A stretch of 64,000 nucleotides of DNA from Lumnitzera littorea. Lineage: Eukaryota; Streptophyta; Magnoliopsida; Myrtales; Combretaceae. Below the pieces are notes generated by a model. That model ran no database searches. It had not been told where the DNA came from and saw only the letters and a program-made list of their open reading frames with translations. A program made the position numbers and the translations under genes. The stretch covers positions 53,190,062 to 53,254,061 of the forward strand of contig JAMXBB010000010.1 of NCBI GenBank assembly GCA_024138015.1, in the 5' to 3' direction. Below are positions 13,301-24,500 of the stretch, one piece after another; the stretch's first letter is position 1, and every line of letters starts with the position of its first letter.

Positions 13301-13693
13301 AATATGATTTATAATGCAATATTATAATTTCTAATAAATTAATTTAGCATTCTACACATTTATGAACAATTGGAAGTTATCTTTGATCATTTGTTAATGA
13401 TTTTGTATAATTTAGCATATTATTAAGCATATATATTCAATTAGGGTTTTGTAGTAGATTTATAATGAATTGGTACTTTTTTTTTCCTTGAAGTTATTGT
13501 TTTAGGGTTTTTATCACTTTCAGGTGCAATATCTAGTGTTTACATACATTTAGGATCTAAAAATTTTATACACGATTGAATCTTCGATTGTTATCTTAGG
13601 GTTTTCATCTTAATTAACATTGTCAACTCTTAAGGTTTTCTAGCACACTAGAGTCTACTTTAGGTATTAGGTCGGAAAATTTAGGAGTTTACA
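10305..13693 (+). mobile_element. 3.4-kb solo LTR, copy 2 (same family as 3010-6410)
   Basis: Starts TGTCATGACC and ends GGAGTTTACA. Perfect 5-bp target-site duplication GTAGA at 10300-10304 and 13694-13698. Length 3389 bp, close to the 3401 bp of copy 1 and in the same orientation. Deleting one duplication plus the LTR restores an uninterrupted acidic reading of the host MULE (Glu-Glu-Val-Asp then Glu-Asp-Gly-Asp), independent proof of the boundaries. The interior has AT-rich stretches around 11980-12600 and a purine-rich zone at 12660-12960, with no genuine coding region. Confidence 0.85.
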
Positions 13694-14514
13694 GTAGATG
13701 AGGATGGTGATAAGGATAATGATGGACTCAAAGATGACAACGGTGAGGGTTGGGAGGATTTGAGAGAACCTTAGTTGAGACAAGATGTTGTTGGTAATAA
13801 TGTGCCGATCTAGCTACCTCGTAAAGACGACTCAAGTAAGCCTCATTGTGCCACTGGTATAGTAATGTTCAACGGTTAGTTTGCGGACTTTCCACCAGTA
13901 AATGAACCACTAGATAGGCTTCTAAGAGATTCTATTCCATTTTACAATAGCTAGTACGATAGCAGTCAATACGTGACATTTGAGAGAGACATTAATGAAA
14001 TGTGCAGCAACATCAACAATTTCGATGACTTGAGTGTTAGTATGCGTTTCAACACCAACAAAGATCTCATAGACATGGTTAAGTTGTTCCATATAAGGAA
14101 TCACCATGATTTTCATGTTGAGATATCGAAATCAATTATACATGGTCTATTGTAAGAAGAAGGAAGAGGGTTGTAAGTGGAGGCTATGGGCTTGTCTGAA
14201 AAAGGTAGATGGCCTTTTTAAAATCAAAATTCTAGAGGGATAGCATACTTGTGTAAACCCTATGATGAACTAAGACCACCTTCAGATTGACAGCAATATC
14301 ATGGCTAGGCTATTCATCAAGAGTGTATGATGTGAAGATTTTGGATTTTGCAACTAATGTGTAAAATATGTATAGATACACAATAAGCAATAGGAGGGTT
14401 TTGAGACCAAGAGGAAGGCAGTTAAGATGGTATACAGTAACTAAAAGAAGTTGTATAATGAGTTATCGAGACTATTGAATGTAATGAAGGTAAACAATCT
14501 GAGGATATAAGTGG
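13694..14514 (+). pseudogene. MULE-1, central fragment (MuDR-type N-terminal domain)
   Basis: After an acidic stretch, about 13970-14280 encodes the conserved block of plant MuDR proteins: a segment matching MVKLFHIRNHHDFHVEISKS (start about 14075), then in a shifted frame a C-K-W-R-L-W-A-like word and an H-T-C-V-N-P-like word around 14245-14270. These are hallmarks of the domain preceding the MULE transposase core. Several frameshifts are needed to follow it. The fragment ends where a 2.1-kb LTR inserted. Confidence 0.7.
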
Positions 14515-16593
14515 TGTAACGGCCCAGAACTTGGAACACCACAGACTGCCACGTATCCCTAATCCTCTAATGACACGTCAAGCTCTAACAACTACAATGA
14601 ATATTTCAAACTTGACATTAAAAATCATTAACATCGATATATATATAAAAAAAATCTCCCATTTCATAAAATTCAAACTCCATAAGTACTAACAAGATTA
14701 AAGAACTTTTTTATCTTTCATAGTGGAAATAATATAAATAAGATCAAACAACTAGTACGAATGGGAATTAGAAGATAGAACAAGTCTCATCTACGGTATC
14801 ATTTCAATCCCTATTACTAATCTTAGTACAGTTGGCTATTATCATAATAATAGTCTCCAAAACCAACGTTTGGTAGTAATAACTATCATTCCAATCTTTA
14901 ACTCCAGCATTCTCATAACCAGCATATTCTCTATAAGTATAATCTTCATATACATCATGTTGACTTGTAGTTAGGAAAAAGAAATAATATAATGAGTCGA
15001 AGCCTAGTATGTAACACACAACCATATGTGCGTGATCAAACGATACATATTCACATGCATAGAAATGTAAAACAAGTAAATCATACGATTCATTTAATTA
15101 TCTTTATTTTTAAGTCAAACATACAACACATGATAGTGGTCCTCATGACCCATTCACATTACAATTGTATCACAACTTAGCATTTGGACGTGCCTCTTCA
15201 GGCCCCTCTATAACATCCTAACGTTGGGCATGCCTTTTCAAGCCGCTTTATAACAACTTAGATCTATCTCAGATCTACCCTAGATCATTTCCATGTGAGA
15301 CTACATAAGGGATAACACGTTACACAGATCATTAGGATTTCCCCCTAAGGATTTGCCACTATAAGCCCTTAGGATAAGCTAAACACAAGCAACACGAAGA
15401 CATTTAAGTGGAATATACATTTAATTCATTTAATCTTTGTTATCCTAACACTTACATACAACAAGCGCGTATCACATACTTAGGTATTTGAAATCCATTA
15501 CCAATAAATCAAATCTAGATTTAAATCTTAGAAACAATAAATATTCATCAAACTCCTTTAAATAATGAATAAATGTTGTCTCTTAGCTAAAACTCACTTT
15601 TAGACCATTTAAATCTCCTTAAATTTACTTAATGATACATTAAAGGGGTTTATTTTAGAAGTAACAAAGGAATAAAATGAAAAGAAAGGGAAAAACTTAG
15701 CTTAAAGGAGTAAAGCTTATGATACAGTCAATGATACAATCGTGTCTTTTGATCGTGTAATTTACTGAATTACACTTCATTATAACAATGGACATGACCA
15801 AGGATACGATCGTGTCTTTTGGTTGTGTAACTTTCTAGTCTATCAACCTACATCACCTACTGTAAAGGATACGACTAAGGACATGATCGTGTCTTTTAGT
15901 CTTATCACTTGCTGATCTACTGGTCGACATTACCTACTACAAAGGACACAACCAAGGACACAATCAAGGATACAGTCGTATCACTTTCTGGTCAACTATT
16001 TTTTTTTTCTCTCTACCTAAACTTCTCTCTAAACCCCACAACAACACTTTACAACTCATCATCACAAACTTTGATTCAAATCAATATAACCTTTTCAAAA
16101 TCCACTTCTATAATGTTTTTAATTAAAATGACAAAATCAAAACTTGTCAAGAATTTAGGAAATTTAGGACTCTAAGGAATACACAAGGGTTACCTTAATC
16201 TCGACAATCCTTTAGAGTTTCTCGCTTTTCCTTAACCAATTATTCACAATCTTAAATAATTACAATAAAATCTTAGTTTAAAAAAAAAAAGAAAACTCAA
16301 AACCGAAAATCCAACTTTGCTTACCAAGGTCTTCTAGGGTTACATTCCTCACACAGACCACTCTTACTCTTAAGGGCTTTCGATAAATATAGGAGAGAAG
16401 TTTAAATCTGTAGTGTGCAAAGAATTCAATTGCATTAGTTAGGATAAAGGTTTTATTTTAACCTTTTTCTTGAATTTCTGATATCGCCCTTCATTAATCT
16501 ATGGCTTAAGACCTTAATACCCTTTTTCATTTGATTTTATTAAGACTTTTATTATTTATTTATTCCCCCTAAATTTTTTTCTTGGGTATTATA
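14515..16593 (+). mobile_element. 2.1-kb solo LTR (Ty3/gypsy-like)
   Basis: Starts TGTAACGGCCCAGAAC and ends GGGTATTATA. The start is characteristic of plant gypsy LTRs, whose other end is normally ...TTACA; here the final CA appears mutated to TA. Flanks are agtgg (14510-14514) and ggtgg (16594-16598), a 5-bp target duplication with one transition. Length 2079 bp. The interior contains a tandem array at 15715-15990 and duplicated words around 15185-15260 (cctcttcaggcccctctata / ccttttcaagccgctttata). No coding domains. It interrupts MULE-1. Confidence 0.65.
15715..15990 (+). repeat. Tandem repeat, about 70-77 bp period, three to four copies
   Basis: The word atcgtgtctttt (last 10 bases at 15741-15750, 15811-15820 and 15888-15897) recurs with spacings of 70 and 77 bp, each preceded by a gaca/gata-c-ga-cc/t-aagga block. 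A fourth, shortened copy follows at about 15940-15990. The array lies inside the 2.1-kb LTR and may be a regulatory (enhancer-like) repeat of that LTR. Confidence 0.7.
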
Positions 16594-17300
16594 GGTGGAT
16601 TGAGGCTGAAGTTGTTCACCAAAGCTAAGTGAGTCTCAGTTTAAATGGGTTTTCTGAACATTCGAGCCATATATGGAACCCTTTAAATACTAGCGACCTG
16701 TTGTATGTGTCGATAGCATTTTCTTATACAATAAGTATGGACATAAGTTATTGGTGACATGTATCATGGATGAAGGTAATTCAACAGTTCCATTAACCTT
16801 TGCTTTAGTTGACACAAAATCGACAGAAACTTAAGAGTGGTTTCTACAGAAGCTTAAAGTCTATGTGGTTGGTTAGAAGGGAGAAACCTTATGTCTTATT
16901 TCCGATAGAGCATCTAAGATCGATTCTATATACAAGGAACCATCAATAGGGTGGCAGCCTTCATTTGTGGTTTGGAGATACTGCTTGCTGCACGTGGGTA
17001 GTAACTTCAACACAGCCCATAAAAATCAATTATGCAAGAAACTTGTTTAGTTTGTAAGTGTCTAGGAATAGGAAAAGAAAATCCAAAAGCTTTATGGAGC
17101 AATTGGGATGAGTTAAGGAGAATGCTTCCATGTGGTTTGATAATTTGGATTTAAATAGGTGGACGCTTGCATATGACGGATATTACTGTTTTAGAGACAT
17201 GACATTGAACATTGTGGAGAGTTATAACTTTATTTTAAAATTAGCACATACAATACATGCGCCTTCAGTGTAAAAATTTACAAAAAGTGAAGTCACATGC
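16594..17300 (+). pseudogene. MULE-1, transposase-core fragment
   Basis: The + strand carries the central MULE transposase reading: NKYGHKLLVTCIMDEGNSTV (about 16730-16790), PLTFALVDTKS and CLISDRASKID (about 16890-16925), followed by a C/H-containing block near 16980-17000. In plant MULEs this order marks the DDE-type catalytic core. Premature stops (for example after the TET at about 16830) and frame changes show it is dead. 3' of about 17300 the sequence becomes T-rich non-coding DNA. Confidence 0.75.
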
Positions 17301-18537
17301 GAATTGATAATATTTTTCACGCAGAGTCTTTTTTCGTATTATTTTTCTAAAAAGACCTCATATTTATATACAACTCTATTTTTTAAGCTGAATTTTTTGT
17401 CTTACCTTCTTTTTCTTTTTCCTTATTATCAAGAGACTTGTCTTCTTGTAACTTGTATAAGAAAATAAAAACTCTTGTTCTTACTAGTAGACTTTGTACA
17501 AGAGTTAGTCACTCCCTTAGTATTATGGCTTTGTAAAACATAAATAGAGTTGTAAGCTCCTCTTTTGTTAGTAGGAGAAATTTTTACCTACTATATTTGC
17601 GCTTTTAGCTAATATGGTTACTATTACCGAAAGAAAAAATTGCACTGGAGTTTATAATTCCCTTTTTGTTTTTCTAATTTTTGAGTGTTAACATACATGG
17701 CTCCACTTTAAGTTTGTGAGATCATGACAAGTTAAGAGGGCGAGTCACCCACCTTTTCCCTTTATGTTTTTTGCCCATTTCCAAAGTTAAAATAGTGCTA
17801 CACTTTCACCAAGTTAATATGTGACTTTAAAGAAATAATATTATTAAATTTTCATTTAAAAATTCCGTTGCAATTAAGTATTGCATTTTCTAAAATAGTT
17901 TCAAGACAATATTTTTATGAGGATTTTTTAAAACTAATATTTACCCCCTTTTCCCTCATAAATTATGGTTCTTTTTTTTTTTCTTCCTTTGAAAGCTACT
18001 TTTTAACAACTTTTATTAACATGTTGGTGTTCTTATTAGCAGTAATATCTACAATTCTCCACAATGTTATCAAATCCAGAAAAAAATTAACTCGATTATG
18101 AAAAGGTACAATAGTCAAGAAGGTGAAGTAAGGAGCTAATTATTATTAATAAAAATATTATAATATGATTTATATTTATTTATAAAATGATAAATATTAT
18201 TTATATCCTTAAAATTTAGAAATTATGAGCTTTTTATAGTTTATTTTTTATTTTTATTTGATCTATATTTAATTTTTTAGTAAATTTATGTATTTTCTAA
18301 AAATATAAAAGTAAAAACATGTTTTGATCATAAAAAATTTCAATAAATTCTTTTAAAACTAAGTTGAATTGATCAAGTTAATAGAATTTAACTATGATCA
18401 CTGTAAATAAAGATAAAAAAATTTGACTCAAATCAATTTTATAACGGAGTCGGATCTAATCGGATTAAACCAAAAGGATAAACCCCCGACAATATTAAAC
18501 ATCCTTTCAAAGTTTAGAGCAAGGTTTTAAACTTGGG
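17300..18537. promoter_or_regulatory. Intergenic region and presumed promoter of the TH1-type gene
   Basis: No coding region. AT-rich, with T-runs at 17960-17990 and long A/T stretches at 18140-18420 that may belong to an unclassified repeat. The last 100 bases before the presumed ATG at 18538 should hold the TH1 promoter and 5' UTR, but no clear TATA box was identified at the expected spacing. Confidence 0.4.
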
Positions 18538-21500
18538 ATGAAAATGGCCATGCCTTACATGGCGCTGTGTTTCTCGGCAGGGCTCTCCACTGCATTCTTC
18601 TTCAACTATAAGGTTAACCTTCCCTCCCTCTCTCTCTCTATCTCTCCGTCTCTAAATTTCTCCTCTGTTCGTAGAGAAGAAAGTGAGTCCAATGAATTCC
18701 TGTATTATATACAACGTTGCTGCTTTGAGACTGCACCTTTCCCAAAACAACCACGAACAAGTTTATATTTCAGTTTCCTTCTTATACTTAATGCTTAAAG
18801 GCCTATCCTTTTACGGTGCTACCACTTTTCCTTCATTTCGCAAGCAATCAAACAGAAGCGGAAGAATGAAAGAAAAGTTGCATGTTTTCTCTCAATTACG
18901 TTAATTTTTAAATGCGATGCGCCATTTCGCTTTTTCTTTTTTTGTACTGATCGTTGATGCTTATAGGTATTTGTGGGTATATAATCAGAATGTAGTGTTT
19001 GTTGTCAATGGTGTTGTTTTCTTACTCTTTTGCTTTATCATATTATTACTTGTTAAATTATATTTGTTATATAATCAGATTGTTATATTTGTTTGTTATC
19101 AAGAATCAAAGAATGGAAGAAGAAAATTGAATTTGGTGTATCCGATTTTCTACTGATTGCCCTTTTGCACTTGTTTTCATGCACTGATTACCCATTTTAT
19201 AAGATAACCAACTGAATCTGCTAATGTGAGTATCCTTGTTAAACAATAGTTTTATAGGTTTCTCTTATGCTAGATAAATTTTCTTGGGGCACCCATTAGC
19301 AAAATCAGCAATATATTAAGTGGGTGGCAGGTAGATGAACTCTAGTAAAATTGACTCTTCGCTAGACTTAGTTTAGAGGTGTCATGAATCTGCTAAAAGA
19401 AGAAGCAATTACATATATGCCGGTGAGAATTTTAGGGTGTTTGAGGATCTTAATGAAAACTCTGAATAATGGTTGCTTTCTTGTGATATTTCAATGAAAA
19501 ATAGGAATAATTGTTTTGAGTGGAGAATGGTACTTCTAAATTTTATGCCATGCGTTAATGTCTAGCTTTATCTTAATGATTAAACATTTTAACTTTTTGC
19601 AGAGTCATATGTGGTTGAATCCACACCGTGTCTTCTCAAGCGGGTGTAGGCCATTCCATAGTTCAAGCTTATTGTTGTCAAACTCATCTATCAATCTTGC
19701 ACAAAATAGCATGGCAACTCAAAATGATTATGCTGCAGTGATAGGTGAGGGCTCTAAAGTAAGAATCCCTCATGTATTGACGGTTGCTGGTTCTGATTCT
19801 GGAGCAGGAGCTGGTATCCAGGCCGATCTCAAGGCTTGTGCAGCCTGTGGAGTTTACTGTTCTACTGTGATAACTGCTGTCACTGCACAGAACACTGTTG
19901 GTGTCCAGGTAGATTGATTAGATGTCATTTACAAACTTATAAGCCAAATTATATTGACACATGTGGATTTGTTTCCTTGCTTCAGAGATCTTCTCAATTT
20001 TACTATAAATGACAGGGTATAAATATTATGCCAGAAGAATGTATTGCAGAGCAGCTGAAGTCTATATTCTCAGATATGAAAGTTGATGTAGTGAGTTTCA
20101 ATTAACTCCTGTAAAAACAGTTGCTTTGATTTTTCATTTAATTGCTATAGTGCCGAGTTTCTTGTGATGTTTCTTTTATGCTTTAAAGATTGATATAAAA
20201 CTCTTAAGAGCTTTTGCAAACTTCACTTGTATTTGTCTAAAAGAGGCTTATGGTGAATGAGGTTCTTGCAATAGAGCATCTTTGAAGCATTATCATTGTC
20301 CTAAAAAATTGCTGGCTAGCATCCAGCCACAGAATTTATAAAAGAGGTATGGTTGTGGGATTGAATATTCTTGAGCACCTAAGTCACTTGGCTGAGAAGA
20401 AACGTTATCCTCCCTCGCAAAGTTTTTTCTTAGCATCTTGGCCCTAGCTTGCTGGTAATGGCCAACTATAGTCCCCAGGAAGTCCCTTGTGGACTCCTTA
20501 GATGGGAAGTACACAATTTCCATGGATAGGCTTGTGCAGCAATATTTATACCATGCAGAAGGAAACAAAGAGGAAGGAAGGTCAAAGGGATATCTAATTT
20601 CCTCTACCATTGCATGTTTTAATTCATGAAAGCCTCCATGTCCAGGAGTGGACTTTTCTGTCCTTTTATTGAGGCTTTCGAATGTATACTTCAGATAACA
20701 TAGCTTTGGAAGCCGATGTCTTAAAGTTGAGGGATGAGGAAGTTTTTTGGACTGTCAATGTGAGAAGTCCACATGGGTAGGAGCTGATGGCTTTTCACTT
20801 TTGTTCAATACTTAAGGATTGTGTCAATGAGAACAAAATTCTACTGTCATGGAAGAAAAGCTCCTGCATGATCAAACGATATGAAAGCCTAAGCTGTTAC
20901 CTATCTGTTGAGGTAAATGGGGAGGTCAAAAGCACCTTTGAGAGTTTTCACTCTAGGTACAAGCATATTTTGTTAATGAATACCAATCAATGAAAAGGTG
21001 ACGATACGAGTACTTCTATGTTTGTGTTGAGATGCTGGGAATCTATTGAATGTCTTCTCAGTCATTGTAAATATTGCATCCTTTCTAGTTGATTACAAAT
21101 TCATTTCTATATTGCATTTGCTGATGGAGATAGAGGCTCCTTGAAGTCACTCCTCATTGCCCATCTGGTACACACAATTTGTGTAGTGAAAAAGGAAGAA
21201 GGTTTTAGGAAAAATAAGTGTTTTGTTTCTGTTACGAATGAGTTCTTTTTCTACTTCCTCTTCTTTTTCTCAAACATCTCCCCAAGCACCCCCTCCCCCC
21301 ACCCCTCTTCCCCCTTTCTCCTTTCCTGAGTCATGGTTTTCTAGCATTAGATATTTTGGTAGTTAGGTATCCTCATAAGATCTGATTCATCTATTTAATG
21401 AAGTTTAAATTTGTGATAACCAGTGGAATGCTTTTTGAAGGTAAAAACTGGTATGCTCCCTTCAATTGATATAGTTAAGATCCTCCTGCACAATCTTGAC

Positions 21501-24500
21501 AAGTTTCCAATTCAAGGTATGCAGCCTGATGAAAAAGTAGAACTGTTTGAGCTTCCAGGTGTTTCTTTGCTTGACTTCTTTTAGTGGTTGAAGGCAGCTT
21601 TAGTTGTTGATCCTGTGATGGTATCTACAAGTGGAGATGTTCTAGCAGGTCCTTCTATTCTCACTGTACTGCGGTATGTGCATACTAAAATCTGGAAGTT
21701 GTTTCTCCTCAAGAGTTATCAGCTTTACAAGGATCATTGATTTATTGACGCGAAAGCCATCAAACTAAACAGAAGAGTGCATTTTTCTTTTGTCTAGTCT
21801 CCAACAGGAAAATCAACCAACTCCTGGCTTTGAATAATTTTGCATAAATTTTCAATTTGGCTTCCATGTTTTTCTTTTTCGGACAAAATGACTAAAAAGA
21901 TTTGGGCTACAGGTTATGGCAGTCATCTTGCTGTAAATTTTATCATAAGTTTTATACTGTCCCAGAGATGAGCTGTTGGTCAAATTATTTTGTTATGTGC
22001 TTGAGATTAATTACTTTTACTGAATTGTTCTATTGGATGGTAATTATGGCTTTTATATAAACTTTTTATGGGCCTCAGAAGCACAGTTATGTTACTCATA
22101 GTTGCTTGCTGCAGGGAGGAGCTTCTTCCCAGGGCTGACATTGTAACTCCAAATTTGAAAGAGGCTTCTGCTTTGTTAGGAGGCAAGCAATTAGAAACAA
22201 TTGCCGACATGTATTCTGCAGCAAAAATGTTGCATGAAATGGGCGCACGGTTGGATTTTGAGTAACTTTTATCTTTTAAAGTTGCTTGTCTTGTTGTTGG
22301 CAGATGTCTGTAGACATATCTTCCAATCAGCATGTTTGCTTGCAATTATTTGCTCAGTTTTACGTCTCATTGTAGCAAACCACAAGGTTATTTGTGAGAC
22401 TAATCTAATGGGGGAAACTTAATAAATTGCAATATAATCAAAGAGGAAATATGGACTGATGCCTAGAAGAAATATATAAAATACTATACCTTTATACTTT
22501 GCAAATGCATATAATCTCCAATAGATTTTTGAGTTTATTGTATAAATAGGTATAAAATCTGCAAATGATGAAGCTTAGGCATATAATTTTTCGTTATTAG
22601 AACTTAAATATTGCACATGCATGATGGGATTTGATGCACTAGTTGTGGATGCAGAAAGAGTCATATCAAAGAAAATGTTTTGATGGGATGCAATATTGTA
22701 ATGAATCTTTAGCTTATGCACTGTGATAATTCATAATTTCACTAATGGATTTGAAACAATTGGTGGAAAGTGACTTCCAGTTGTCACCATCTAATGACTG
22801 ATTTGTTAAATGATAATAATTTTGCCCTCTATTTAATGGAAAGGGACTATGTTTGCCCAATCATTTTATGACCCTATTTCAGATTAATGAATATCTGCTT
22901 CTTTGTTAAAGCTGTAAGTGATAATTTTTTATGATATATTTGTATGCTTTGGAGTCATGAGATCCTTTTGTTGTTTCTTTGATTGATTGATGGTATCAAT
23001 GGTAGGAGATGGAAAATTTATGTTGAGTTATTAGCATTTCCAAGTTGTTGTAAAGGAATGTTAAGCACACAGCTAGGCATTAGGTCCTTCTACTTCCCCT
23101 CAAACAAGCTTATTTTGGATTGGCCTAAATTGAATATTGACCTTCTAATTTAAGATAGTCTGTTGGGGAAGCTGGAATTTTTTTTATTTTTTGAAATTAT
23201 ATCTTGTCCATTGCAGAAATGTACTTGTAAAAGGTGGTGATCTCTCAGGATCTTATGATGCTATCGATGTACTTTATGATGGTACGATTCAGTCACATTT
23301 TTATTCATTAGCAATTAGTATAATCTTGTTATTTTATCAATGGAATGTCCAAACAATCTCATTTCTTTGACAGGTCAAGAATTCTATGAGCTCCACTCAC
23401 CACGTGTAAGAACTCCAAATACTCATGGTACTGGATGTACTTTGGCTTCCTCTATAGCAGCTGAATTGGCTAAAGGTTCTCCTATCCTTCCAGCTGTTAA
23501 GGTATTGCAAGGTGGATTTTTTTACATTGTTAAGTCCGATAAGACAATTAATGGAGGAAATTATTTTTTATTTGAATATTTTTAGACACTCTAGCTATAA
23601 CTGAGGTTTCTCACTGTTTTTCAGCATAAAACTATAGAAAAGTCTCACTATGGACAATTGATGTTACAAGTAGCACAAACTACTTTTATCTCACCTCAAA
23701 GACCCATCCAATTCTAAAGCTATCGATTTATCTTGTTAGTCCAGGAGCTGTCTATATTGTCTCATTTCAACTTGGCCTTATGGCTTCACCATAATGGAGA
23801 AGCAGCCTTTCTATTCCTGTGAAGAGATTATACATTGAAATGTTGACATTTTGGTTGGTGGCTTCTTGCTGTAAAAGTTCAGTTGCTTAAAGTGATATTT
23901 ATTGTATGAATTGAAGGCAAAATAATGGATGGTTCTTAAATTGTATTGTGAAAGTAGGCCCAACATAAGTTAGATTTTAGATCATGCACCTTAGTGAAAA
24001 AGATTGTCTTTATGAGTTCAAATGATCCATGGTTTGAGTACTGTCCTTATGAGTTCAAATGATCCATGGTTTGAGTACTATCCATGTTTCTTAACTTGTC
24101 TTGGTCCTTTTTTGGTAAAATATCTTTCATAAAATTAATAGGTAATATCACGGTTTACATATAAATTTTGTCATTTTTTGCAATTATACAACTAAGGTTT
24201 CGACTTGTTTAGTTGTACACTTAATTGAAAATTCAATTATCATCATCTACATCTTAATTAACTTCCATTTATTCCATTAGTTCAATTAGCATGCTTAATC
24301 AATAGGACGATTGCCTACAATCTTATGGTGGTCGTATGAACCCTTCCTAGGACTATGGATGGTCATCCATAGTCACTAGTGGGTCTTGTTACCTATGTGT
24401 TTGCAATGGGTCATGAACCATGGGGGCTAACTGATAGCTACTCTATTGGCTAATTATGCTAACTTTAGTGTGGTTAATTATGTTGAATTAAATTATTGTT

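Noticed and set aside
20293..20610. 105-codon minus-strand open frame in TH1 intron 3
   Set aside because: No recognised domain, inside an intron, no splice or start context; kept only as unclassified intron sequence.
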